A stretch of DNA of 7,178 nt from Nitrospirota bacterium (lineage in GTDB: Bacteria > Nitrospirota > Thermodesulfovibrionia > Thermodesulfovibrionales > JdFR-85), in assembly GCA_003232715.1 (NCBI GenBank), contig QIJG01000133.1, positions 1 to 7,178 of the forward strand. The letters run 5' to 3'. The notes beneath the pieces were generated by a model. That model saw only the letters and a list, made by a program, of their open reading frames with translations. It did not search any database and was not told the DNA's origin. This document shows positions 1 through 5,416 of this stretch, one piece after another (the stretch's first letter is position 1; each line of letters opens with the position of its first letter). The position numbers were made by a program, and so were the translations under genes.

Positions 1-112
1 TCCTGCAGGGGCCACACCATACAGCCCAGAAGTCCACCATTACAAGCCCTTTAAACCCTAACACTTCCTGATCCCAGGATGATGTTGTTACCTCTATAAC
101 GCCTTCAGCCAT
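1..112 (-). CDS. trxA: Thioredoxin, N-terminal part (cut by window edge)
   Basis: The first 37 codons of a thioredoxin are present; the rest lies beyond the left edge. The reading ends in FWAVWCGPCR, the canonical thioredoxin redox site, with Cys33 and Cys36 as the dithiol pair. It follows the usual N-terminal strand, helix and VMVDFWA core strand. There is no signal peptide or lipobox, so this should be a cytoplasmic disulfide reductase fed by thioredoxin reductase, not the membrane-anchored ResA/CcsX type that works with System II, despite the nearby cytochrome c genes. The ATG is fixed by an ideal AGGAGG at 118-123, five bases upstream. A strong sigma-70 promoter lies at 165-194, so it is probably transcribed independently of the response-regulator gene upstream. 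Family assignment is secure; full length cannot be judged. Confidence 0.93.
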   Translation of the reverse strand, partial: MAEGVIEVTTSSWDQEVLGFKGLVMVDFWAVWCGPCR

Positions 113-164
113 GTGAACCTCCTGTCCTGAATTTTGATAAGTATCTTAACTACTTAATTAACTT

Positions 165-194
165 ATTATATTTTTCGGAAAAAGAATTTGTCAA
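165..194 (-). promoter_or_regulatory. Consensus sigma-70 promoter for the thioredoxin gene
   Basis: On the minus strand a perfect -35 (TTGACA, 189-194) and a perfect -10 (TATAAT, 165-170) are separated by 18 bases. The predicted start near 158 leaves a leader of about 45 bases before the thioredoxin ATG at 112. The promoter begins just after the response-regulator stop codon. Inverted arms AACTTATT (160-167) and AATAAGTT (194-201) bracket it. Confidence 0.8.
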
Positions 195-200
195 ATAAGT

Positions 201-554
201 TCAGATGATTTTCTTCAGTGTTTCTTCCAATTCATTGAGTTTAAATGGTTTTTTAAGTGTAAGAACACCCTTGCTTCTGAAATCATTATACATTTCAGGC
301 GTAATATAGGCGGAACAGACTACAATATGCGGCCTTTTGATCTTTTTGCACAGGTGATCCACCAGAATTGTGCCATTACCTTCAGGCATCTTCAGATCAG
401 TAAAGACTATATCAAAATCAAAGTCTTCTTTCCCGGTAATAGCCATGGCATCATTAATATTTGAGACCGAGGTTACTTCATAGCCCCACCGCTTCAGTGC
501 CCTCTCAAGAAACCACCTTACAAGCTGCTCATCGTCAACCACAAATGCTTTCAT
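201..554 (-). CDS. Stand-alone response regulator receiver protein (CheY-like)
   Basis: This 117-residue protein is a single receiver (REC) domain with no output domain. All expected active-site residues are visible: the acidic pair Asp7-Asp8, the phospho-acceptor Asp53 in FTDLKMPEGNG, Ser81 in the Thr/Ser switch position (VVCSAY), and Lys102 in LKKPF. It should accept phosphate from a histidine kinase encoded elsewhere and act through protein contact, as CheY/Spo0F-type proteins do. The ATG is preceded by GGAGGG at 557-562. It lies 152 bases downstream of ccsA, with a possible promoter of its own, and is followed directly by the thioredoxin promoter. No kinase gene is adjacent, so its pathway cannot be named. 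Domain call secure; partner and output unknown. Confidence 0.92.
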   Translation of the reverse strand: MKAFVVDDEQLVRWFLERALKRWGYEVTSVSNINDAMAITGKEDFDFDIVFTDLKMPEGNGTILVDHLCKKIKRPHIVVCSAYITPEMYNDFRSKGVLTLKKPFKLNELEETLKKII

Positions 555-589
555 AGCCCTCCATACAGGACAATGTCTGTTTGTAATCC

Positions 590-618
590 CGAATAACCCT
601 GTCTGTTTTTAGAGTCAA
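590..618 (-). promoter_or_regulatory. Possible promoter for the response regulator gene
   Basis: On the minus strand TTGACT (613-618, five of six consensus bases) is followed after 17 bases by a weak -10, TATTCG (590-595). The implied leader is about 30 bases. A direct repeat AAACAGACA occurs in the spacer (600-608) and again just downstream of the predicted start (574-582), 26 bases apart, which could be a regulator site. The -10 match is poor. Confidence 0.35.
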
Positions 619-706
619 AAGTCACGCTAAGTCCCTTCTCCCCCAAAGAGGCCACCCCTTTGCATCCTGTATTTTAACTCATTTCCTGTAATATTCAGAA
701 GCCTCG

Positions 707-1789
707 CTACCCAAGGGCTCCATAACTGTGAAGACCCGACAGTAACAGATTAACCCCGAGATATGTAAAAACCACGGCAACAAAACCCACAACTGCAACC
801 ACGGCCACCTTCCGCCCCCTCCAGCCCCTCATAAGGCGGGCATGCAGGTAAAAGGCATAAACAAACCATGTAATAAGTGACCACGTCTCCTTCGGGTCCC
901 AGCTCCAGTATACACCCCAGGCCTGATCAGCCCAGATAGCACCAAAGATGAGCCCACCGAGTGTAAATACGGGAAACCCTACCGCTACAGTCTTATACGT
1001 CAGTTCATCGAGCAGATCAGTGCTTATATTAAAGGCGGCTACTATCTTCTTTAAGAGATAGCCATATCTCCAGACCAGGGCAATAATAATTACAGATCCA
1101 ATCCAGCTTGCCAGTGACACCACAGATGAACCGCTCTTGAAGGTCGCCCTGAAGAGGTAGTCCTTTATTACCTCGGAATTGGTCGCCAAAACGTGATACT
1201 TCATGAAATCAAGTCCCATGGCGGCAAGCAGGACAATGAGGACACCAAGTGAAACCGTCCAGAAGATATAGGCCGGCTCAGTCCTTTCCTCGGTCTTCTC
1301 TATCAGGTACATCAGTGCCGTGCCAAAAGAGAGGCCGAATGCGGCATATGCAATAAAGCTCATCGTGACATGGGCAAGGAGCCAGTTGCTCTGAAGCGCG
1401 GGCATGAGTGGCTGTATCTCCTTTGACATGCCCGTCATCTCTATAAAGGCCAGCGCCAGACCTGCCACCGGGGTTATAAAGGCACCGAAAGACCGGTTCC
1501 TGTACTTGAACTCAATAATCAGGTATCCAAGTATGAGGCACCACACGAAGAATATAAGGGATTCATAGAGGTTTGAGATAGGTGGCCGCCAGAAACTCCT
1601 CAACCCCATCTCATAACCCTCAACCCATCTCATCAGAAATGCAATGGTTTGAGCAATAAAACTCGCCACAGTTATACCTGTAGCAACCAGACCTATCTGT
1701 CTATTCCTGAAAACCAGGTATGTAATATATGCAACCATTGAGAGCATATATCCAATAGTTGCTACACCAAAGAGCACCGAACTATCCAT
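707..1789 (-). CDS. ccsA: System II cytochrome c biogenesis protein CcsA (ResC/CcsB type)
   Basis: This 360-residue polytopic membrane protein is the haem-handling half of the System II (Ccs) cytochrome c synthase. With ResB it carries haem across the cytoplasmic membrane and attaches it to CXXCH apocytochromes outside. The tryptophan-rich WWD haem-binding loop is seen at 286-303 (WGVYWSWDPKETWS within it). The likely haem-ligand histidines are His140 (LLAHVTMSF), His316 (YLHARL) and His354 (GLHSYG). The conserved PISNLYES segment is at 70-77. About eight hydrophobic segments fit the family. The start ATG lies inside the end of resB (8-base overlap, ATGGATAG) and has AGGAGG at 1795-1800, so translation is coupled and a 1:1 complex is likely. 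The hydrophilic stretch around 200-222 is family-variable. Annotation pipelines also call this family CcsB. Confidence 0.95.
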   Translation of the reverse strand: MDSSVLFGVATIGYMLSMVAYITYLVFRNRQIGLVATGITVASFIAQTIAFLMRWVEGYEMGLRSFWRPPISNLYESLIFFVWCLILGYLIIEFKYRNRSFGAFITPVAGLALAFIEMTGMSKEIQPLMPALQSNWLLAHVTMSFIAYAAFGLSFGTALMYLIEKTEERTEPAYIFWTVSLGVLIVLLAAMGLDFMKYHVLATNSEVIKDYLFRATFKSGSSVVSLASWIGSVIIIALVWRYGYLLKKIVAAFNISTDLLDELTYKTVAVGFPVFTLGGLIFGAIWADQAWGVYWSWDPKETWSLITWFVYAFYLHARLMRGWRGRKVAVVAVVGFVAVVFTYLGVNLLLSGLHSYGALG

Positions 1790-3206
1790 CTGCTCCTCCT
1801 GATAAGTCCGCTATAAACCTTTCGACCTTTCTTTCAAACGACGGTCTGTTCTTACTCGCTGAGGCCAGTACTGTAACCGCACTGTACTTACCCTCTCTGC
1901 TGACCAGGACCCAAATCCTCCTGTGACTCATAAAAAAGGCCAGGTAAAGGCCCAAAGTCATTATACCACTTCCAAGATAGACCAGCCATACACCGGGGTC
2001 CTTTCTGACCTGCAAACCCGTATACTGAACCCCCCAATAGTCTACAAGCTCAACAATATTGCCGTCAGGGAGACGCCATGTTGAAGGAAAACGCTTCAGT
2101 ATCCACCCGGAATACTTTGCCTTACCACTATCTGAAAATTCTATGTAGACAGCAGGATTATTCATCATATCCGAATATGTGAAGGTCTTCCCGGAGTTAT
2201 CGGTTGCAAGGGCAGGACTGAAGTCCTTAATTGTACCGACAATCTCTGTGCCGGGTATGACGAAAGACTCACCGAGCATCCTGTTGACGGTTACTGCTTT
2301 GCCACTGCTGCCCCTGACTTTTAAGATGAAATACCCCTTTGCATCGGGAACCATGCCATAATTTGACTGATAAAACGTATACCCCCCATACCTGAGGGGA
2401 GAGTTCACCTCTACAACCTTCTTCAAGACCTCTTTCCCGTCTTTAATAACAGTAAGCCGGCTTCTGAAGACCTTCGGCATATCGGACATATCATAAAACT
2501 CAACATCAAAGTCGTCACACCTTATGGTAAAACCAAGTTTGTGAGGAGTGTTATCCCTTGCATATGCGATATCAGAGGCATAGCCCTCCTGGAGGGGTAG
2601 ATAGCCGTTGAAACCAAAGAATATTCCAATCACGGCACCCAGCATAATGACGACGATACTGAGGTGTGTTATATAAACACCGAGTCTTGCGTACCTCCCC
2701 TTCTGTGCATAGAGCTGGAACCCTCCATCCTCGATGGAGCTGTCTTGAGCACCGAAGCCCAGGGATTTAAGCGCCTGCCTGAGCTCTTCCTTTACAACCT
2801 CCGGGGTTCCTTTAAGCCGCATCTCTTTTCGTATGGAAACGGTCTTGACCATCAGTGGACTGATCGGCTTTAGCGGTTCCCTGACAAGTCTCCATATACG
2901 GGGAAACCTGTCGAGAGAACATATAATGAGGTTTGCTGAAAAGAGGACAAGAAGGGTTATAAACCACCATGAACGGTACATATCCATAAAACCAAGGGAT
3001 TCGAAAACCCTGTATGCTGAAGGAGCAAGGGCATCACCGAATATCCGTTTCAGAAACATCAGGTTCTTTTCAGGTTCTGCGCCCTGCTCAATAACAGTAC
3101 CGACTATGGAAGAGAGGGCGATGAGGAGAAAGAGCACAGCGGCAAGCTTTATCGATGCAAAAAAGTCCCATATCCAGTCAACAAAGCCTTTCTTCTGTTC
3201 TATCAT
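1782..3206 (-). CDS. resB: System II cytochrome c biogenesis protein ResB (Ccs1)
   Basis: This 474-residue protein is the ResB/Ccs1 partner of CcsA. It binds apocytochrome and helps deliver haem to the extracytoplasmic face. Four membrane segments are visible at about 19-39, 80-97, 176-198 and 406-426. The large extracytoplasmic domain lies between segments 3 and 4 and contains ResB hallmarks: LGFTIRCDDFDVEFY (about 224-238), the RSRLTV strand, and SPLRYGGYTFYQSNYG (about 269-284). A family-typical SHRRIWVLV follows the last helix at 427. The ATG is preceded by AGGAGG at 3209-3214 with only two bases between, a tight but usable spacing; no better in-frame start exists. Its stop overlaps the ccsA start, so the pair is one operon. 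No clear promoter is seen upstream, where the spacer holds a dyad and a repeat element. Confidence 0.95.
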   Translation of the reverse strand: MIEQKKGFVDWIWDFFASIKLAAVLFLLIALSSIVGTVIEQGAEPEKNLMFLKRIFGDALAPSAYRVFESLGFMDMYRSWWFITLLVLFSANLIICSLDRFPRIWRLVREPLKPISPLMVKTVSIRKEMRLKGTPEVVKEELRQALKSLGFGAQDSSIEDGGFQLYAQKGRYARLGVYITHLSIVVIMLGAVIGIFFGFNGYLPLQEGYASDIAYARDNTPHKLGFTIRCDDFDVEFYDMSDMPKVFRSRLTVIKDGKEVLKKVVEVNSPLRYGGYTFYQSNYGMVPDAKGYFILKVRGSSGKAVTVNRMLGESFVIPGTEIVGTIKDFSPALATDNSGKTFTYSDMMNNPAVYIEFSDSGKAKYSGWILKRFPSTWRLPDGNIVELVDYWGVQYTGLQVRKDPGVWLVYLGSGIMTLGLYLAFFMSHRRIWVLVSREGKYSAVTVLASASKNRPSFERKVERFIADLSGGADG

Positions 3207-3350
3207 CTCCTCCTACTCTCCTCTTAACAAGTCTTCTTAATACTAATATTTTCCATAAATTTCTAACAAGTAAGACCCTTCAGATAATTACCGGAACAGC
3301 GACGGTGCATTACTAAAGAAACAATTACAGAGTAATAAAAAGGCGTATAC

Positions 3351-3410
3351 CCCGGCAAATACATACAGAGTTTTTTGCTGACAGATATCTCCCTCTGAAT
3401 AGTTGCCGGG
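3351..3410 (-). other. Two-step inverted repeat in the resB upstream region
   Basis: Arms CCCGGCAA (3351-3358) and TTGCCGGG (3403-3410) pair perfectly over 8 bases. Inside them CAGAG (3366-3370) pairs with CTCTG (3393-3397), leaving a 22-base loop. On the resB-coding strand the outer stem is followed by nine bases and then a T5 run (3337-3341), too far for a standard intrinsic terminator. It may be a structured leader, an inefficient terminator for upstream transcription, or an operator. It does not match a riboswitch family I recognise. Confidence 0.4.
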
Positions 3411-3434
3411 TTAATAACAGGAAACAAGAAAAGG

Positions 3435-3532
3435 CACACACCCCTTAATCCCCGCTTGATAGAGGGGAAAATCCTGGATCATCCCTGCCTCACCAGACAG
3501 GAACGGAACGAGATTAGGGCAGAGGGTGTGTG
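3435..3532. repeat. Compound palindromic (REP/BIME-like) element
   Basis: Outer arms CACACACCC (3435-3443) and GGGTGTGTG (3524-3532) are perfect 9-base complements. An offset second pairing, CCCTTAATC (3442-3450) with GATTAGGG (3512-3519), has one bulged base. Two inner hairpins follow: TCCCC...GGGGA (3449-3468) with a TGAT loop extended by CT/AG, and CCTGCCT-CACC-AGACAGG (3484-3501), whose single C/A mismatch becomes a G-U wobble on the minus strand. The layout is two inverted copies of a palindromic unit, as in dispersed REP or BIME elements. A CCCCTCTTGATAGAGGGG-type core with ACACACCCC flanks resembles intergenic repeats I recall from Nitrospirota and deltaproteobacterial genomes. A structured RNA cannot be excluded. 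Confidence 0.5.
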
Positions 3533-3566
3533 AAGGGGTCGAAGACAGGTACTGCCCATCCGGGTG

Positions 3567-3816
3567 TCAAATCTGTATCTTCCCGCCATGGAATTGACCC
3601 ATTAATGCTGCAAAAACAAAAATGGGAACGTATCGGAACTCAATATGTGAAAAGACCCGCAGAAGAAATATGGCAGGAATGGGGATATGGATATATAAAA
3701 ACCACTTGAAGGAGAATTTCCTTGCCCTCTCCCGGAGAGAACCAAAGGGAAGGTTAATCAGATAGGTAAAAAACCCCTATTACAAGTGCCACCTTTGATT
3801 TTGATAATATATCCAT
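3567..3816 (-). pseudogene. Small three-helix membrane protein, frameshifted
   Basis: Two adjoining frames read together as one 82-residue membrane protein. The first starts at an ATG (3814-3816) with AGGAGA at 3823-3828, six bases upstream. It codes MDILSKSKVALVIGVF, then meets a TAA at 3754-3756 after 20 codons. The frame one base further on continues TYLINLPFGSLRERARKF, then KWFLYIHIPIPAIFLLRVF, and ends FAALMGQFHGGKIQI at a TGA (3567-3569). The shift sits at a run of six T (plus-strand A at 3768-3773); one T fewer restores the whole frame. Hydrophobic segments lie at about 9-24, 39-55 and 62-75 of the restored protein. The pattern LPFG...KFS.KWFL.IH.P.P...LR...GQ..GG resembles small conserved proteins of unknown function that I recall from other anaerobes. 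It could be true gene decay or a homopolymer sequencing error. It follows zapA by 69 bases, probably in the same transcript. Confidence 0.75.
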
Positions 3817-3840
3817 TATCAATCTCCTAATCAGTCTCCT

Positions 3841-3863
3841 AAAAGGGGACAGGCTTCTTTTCC
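3841..3863. repeat. Possible REP-type fragment between zapA and the broken gene
   Basis: The plus strand reads AAAAGGGGACAGGCTTCTTT. It resembles the GGGGACAGGC sequence common in dispersed intergenic repeats of many bacteria, some linked to REP-associated transposases. This rests on recall of the motif. Next to it (3817-3840) the minus strand carries a near-tandem 12-base duplication, AGGAGACTGATT then AGGAGATTGATA, the second copy being the ribosome-binding site of the broken gene. Confidence 0.3.
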
Positions 3864-3885
3864 ATATCCTGAAACATGCAATCCA

Positions 3886-4152
3886 TCAGTCAAAAAGCCT
3901 CACCAATTGTTCGGTCTTCTTCTCTATACCCTTCGTCAGGTCTTCCTGCTCCCTCCTGTACCTGTAAAGCTCATCCGCTATATCCAGGGCTGACAGTATT
4001 GCAGCCCTAAGGGGTACGGTGTTTGGACTCTTATCATAAATCTCCCTGATTTTTTCGTCAACAAACCGGGCAAGTTCCTGGATATACTCATCAGGAGCGT
4101 CACCCTTAATCCTGTATCGTTGTCCCAGTATGTTTACCTCAACACTGCCCAT
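3886..4152 (-). CDS. zapA: Cell division protein ZapA
   Basis: This 88-residue protein matches ZapA, which bundles FtsZ filaments and supports the Z-ring at mid-cell. The N-terminal globular part has the family opening VEVNILGQRYRIKG (4-17), then DEYIQELARFVDEKIREI (about 21-38). The central NTVPLRAAILSALDIADELY segment (about 44-63) precedes a C-terminal helix rich in charged residues (about 64-86) expected to form the dimer/tetramer coiled coil. Length is normal for the family. The ATG is preceded by GAGGGG and lies nine bases after the stop of the ZapB-like gene, so the two are co-transcribed. I looked downstream for 6S RNA, which often follows zapA in Proteobacteria, and found a broken small-protein gene instead. 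Confidence 0.93.
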   Translation of the reverse strand: MGSVEVNILGQRYRIKGDAPDEYIQELARFVDEKIREIYDKSPNTVPLRAAILSALDIADELYRYRREQEDLTKGIEKKTEQLVRLFD

Positions 4153-4161
4153 TTCCCCTCA

Positions 4162-4437
4162 CTACAGCTCTATGCTTTCCAGTTCGTTGAGCAACTCCTC
4201 GATCTGTCCCTTTACAGACGTTTTTTCTGTCCTGAGACTCTCGATCTCCACATTCTTTTCATTCAGCAACTCTTCGAGTTCTCTCACTTTTTTTTCAAGA
4301 GATATCTTCTCTTCCCTCAAGACCCTTACCTTCTCAATAGCCGATACTATCTTTTCGTCAAGATTCCTCAAAGTCTCCAATCCGCACACCCCCTTATCAT
4401 CATTAAATAGAGAATTCATTCGAGGCACTGCCTCCAT
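4162..4437 (-). CDS. ZapB-like coiled-coil protein
   Basis: This 91-residue protein is mostly one long coiled coil. From about residue 22 to 88 it is dominated by Glu, Lys and Leu in heptad order (LDEKIVSAIEKVRVLREEK, then KKVRELEELLNEKN). Small coiled-coil proteins directly upstream of zapA are usually annotated ZapB-like. ZapB joins the Z-ring through ZapA, so a divisome role is inferred from position and shape; coiled coils score poorly in homology, so no symbol is given. The start is uncertain. The ATG at 4435-4437 has only a weak upstream site. A second ATG at 4417-4419 (residue 7) has GGAGG at 4431-4435, 11 bases away. That GGAGG overlaps a perfect 6-base-arm palindrome, GAGGCA-C-TGCCTC (4422-4434), which could mask it in the mRNA. 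Confidence 0.75.
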   Translation of the reverse strand: MEAVPRMNSLFNDDKGVCGLETLRNLDEKIVSAIEKVRVLREEKISLEKKVRELEELLNEKNVEIESLRTEKTSVKGQIEELLNELESIEL

Positions 4438-4740
4438 GTTCCGTGTAACGTTTTAAATACATTAAATAAAATTCGTAATCGTTCAGCTATTTCAGACCGG
4501 ATTACCGGATAATCAAATCCTTTTAAACATGAAAGGCGCATGGAGCAAAGAGTTAAAGACAAAGCTTAAGGAATCCCGTCTCCTACGCGCTATGCGTCTT
4601 ATCTTTAAACGCTATGCTCTTTGCGTCCTGAACTCCTGAACTCCACAACTCTCTTATCCTGTCAAACTTTTCACTGGTGAACTACTCCTAAAATACCAAA
4701 AATCACATAGAGATTTCCACCCTGTCTGATAAATAAAATA
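4438..4740. other. 303-base gene-free spacer with repeats
   Basis: No coding frame with a plausible start and ribosome site is seen here. The part next to the ZapB-like gene (4441-4490) is AT-rich and probably holds its promoter, though no -35/-10 pair stands out. A tandem 8-base repeat ACCGGATT/ACCGGATA lies at 4496-4511. The middle holds the inverted and tandem repeats listed separately. No tRNA-like or terminator-like structure was recognised. Confidence 0.6.
4545..4643. repeat. Interrupted inverted repeat plus tandem octamer
   Basis: GCAAAGAG (4545-4552) and TTAAAGA (4553-4559) are complementary to TCTTTAA (4602-4608) and CTCTTTGC (4617-4624), with an 8-base interruption ACGCTATG on the right side only. 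Between the arms lies CGCGCTATGCG, and CGCTATGC recurs in the right side. Directly after, CTGAACTC is repeated twice in tandem (4628-4635, 4636-4643). The GCGCTATGCTCTTTGC wording resembles low-complexity dispersed repeats I recall from deltaproteobacterial and Nitrospirota intergenic regions. Function is unknown. Confidence 0.5.
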
Positions 4741-5295
4741 TCAGGATTCGGTTTTTCTGCTCAATTTCCACTCCCCGGCTTCCCTGTTCAGCCATTCGGC
4801 TATGACCCTCTTCATTGCCTTTGCATTATATCCATGCCAGTGCTTACGCTCTTTTTTATCAGATAAAAGGGCATCCTTGAAGCTCTTGAACGAGCCTGCT
4901 CCGTTCAGGGCACTCCGGAGGCAGTCCCTCAACTCCGGAGCGCCCACTGTATTTATAAAGCTCTTCATTACATTAAACGCCTCTTCGGCGCTCCTTTCAG
5001 GTATACGCAGGTACCTCTCCTCATCCATTAATATTGACAGTGCAAGATCCAGGGCCTCTTCACATGAATCAGGAAGTTCTGCATCAAGATTTACCTCGCT
5101 GTCAAAGACTACATCTTTTTCATAATCCGGAGAGGTCTTGCCGTATAGTGTCATTAGTGCCTCGTTTAAGGCGGAAACTGAGAGGACAACCACTTCCCAG
5201 GTCTTTAAATCGAGAAAATAGTCGAACCTGTCCCTGGTTACGTCCTCCATAGCCTTCTGAATTTGATTATAATCTACCGGAATATTTTTGTTCAT
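4741..5295 (-). CDS. UPF0158 family protein, function unknown
   Basis: This 184-residue soluble protein fits the UPF0158 family. It opens with a short helix and strand region (VDYNQIQKAMED, then DYFLDLKTWEVVVLS). A variable acidic stretch follows at about 52-85. Then comes the signature YLRIPERSAEEAFNVMKSFI (about 94-113), followed by ELRDCLRSALNGAGSFKSFKDALL (about 121-144) and a C-terminal WHGYN...VIAEWLN helix. No membrane segment, signal peptide or catalytic motif is visible. The first ATG lacks a clear ribosome site, but the next ATG (residue 16) would remove family-conserved N-terminal sequence, so the longer form is preferred. It is transcribed divergently from the SEC-C gene across a 121-base spacer, and a 303-base repeat-bearing spacer separates it from the ZapB-like gene. 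The biochemical role of the family is not established. Confidence 0.82.
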   Translation of the reverse strand: MNKNIPVDYNQIQKAMEDVTRDRFDYFLDLKTWEVVVLSVSALNEALMTLYGKTSPDYEKDVVFDSEVNLDAELPDSCEEALDLALSILMDEERYLRIPERSAEEAFNVMKSFINTVGAPELRDCLRSALNGAGSFKSFKDALLSDKKERKHWHGYNAKAMKRVIAEWLNREAGEWKLSRKTES

Positions 5296-5375
5296 GGGAA
5301 AATACGACCACTTTCTGTTAACATAAATATGGATAGGGAAAAAGTATATCTCAGACCGGGATTTTTCTGCATTCC

Positions 5376-5387
5376 TTATTATAATAA
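5376..5387. promoter_or_regulatory. Palindromic -10 box in the divergent spacer
   Basis: TTATTATAATAA is a perfect 12-base palindrome. It presents TATAAT on the plus strand (5380-5385, toward the SEC-C gene) and on the minus strand (5378-5383, toward the UPF0158 gene), so one site could serve both directions. Neither side has a good -35 at 16-18 bases, so an activator may be needed. An inverted pair GACCGG (5354-5359) and CCGGTC (5400-5405) flanks it. For UPF0158 a separate TATACT (5343-5348, minus) is an alternative. Confidence 0.4.
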
Positions 5388-5416
5388 ATTATAAACATAC
5401 CGGTCGGAGGAATTAA

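Larger units (their letters stand above)
3207..3566. other. Gene-free spacer upstream of resB
   Basis: These 360 bases contain no credible coding frame on either strand. They hold a two-step dyad (3351-3410) and a compound palindromic repeat (3435-3532). Next to resB, 3215-3290 is AT-rich. On the minus strand TTGTTA about 60 bases before the resB ATG could pair with a TATTAG 15 bases later, but this is too weak to call as a promoter. Confidence 0.6.

Noticed and set aside
2179..3240. Plus-strand open frames opposite resB (2179-2361, 2664-2873, 2833-3240)
   Set aside because: They lie wholly or almost wholly inside resB, which has clear family motifs; their products show no domain, motif or ribosome site.
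3337..3410. Intrinsic terminator upstream of resB
   Set aside because: The T run starts nine bases after the stem and the loop is long, unlike a typical intrinsic terminator.
3754..3776. Programmed -1 frameshift in the small membrane protein gene
   Set aside because: The frames require a +1 change (or loss of one T); a -1 slip on the T6 run gives the wrong frame.
3433..3885. 6S RNA or SRP RNA downstream of zapA
   Set aside because: The zapA-proximal part is the broken membrane protein gene. The element at 3435-3532 lacks the long open central bubble of 6S and the conserved GGAAG/AGCAG-type loop sequence of SRP RNA.
4120..4456. Plus-strand open frames opposite zapA and the ZapB-like gene
   Set aside because: Serine/phenylalanine/leucine-rich products are the expected antisense of a Glu/Lys-rich coiled coil; no coding support.
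4802..5252. Plus-strand open frames opposite the UPF0158 gene
   Set aside because: Antisense shadows without ribosome sites or recognisable sequence.
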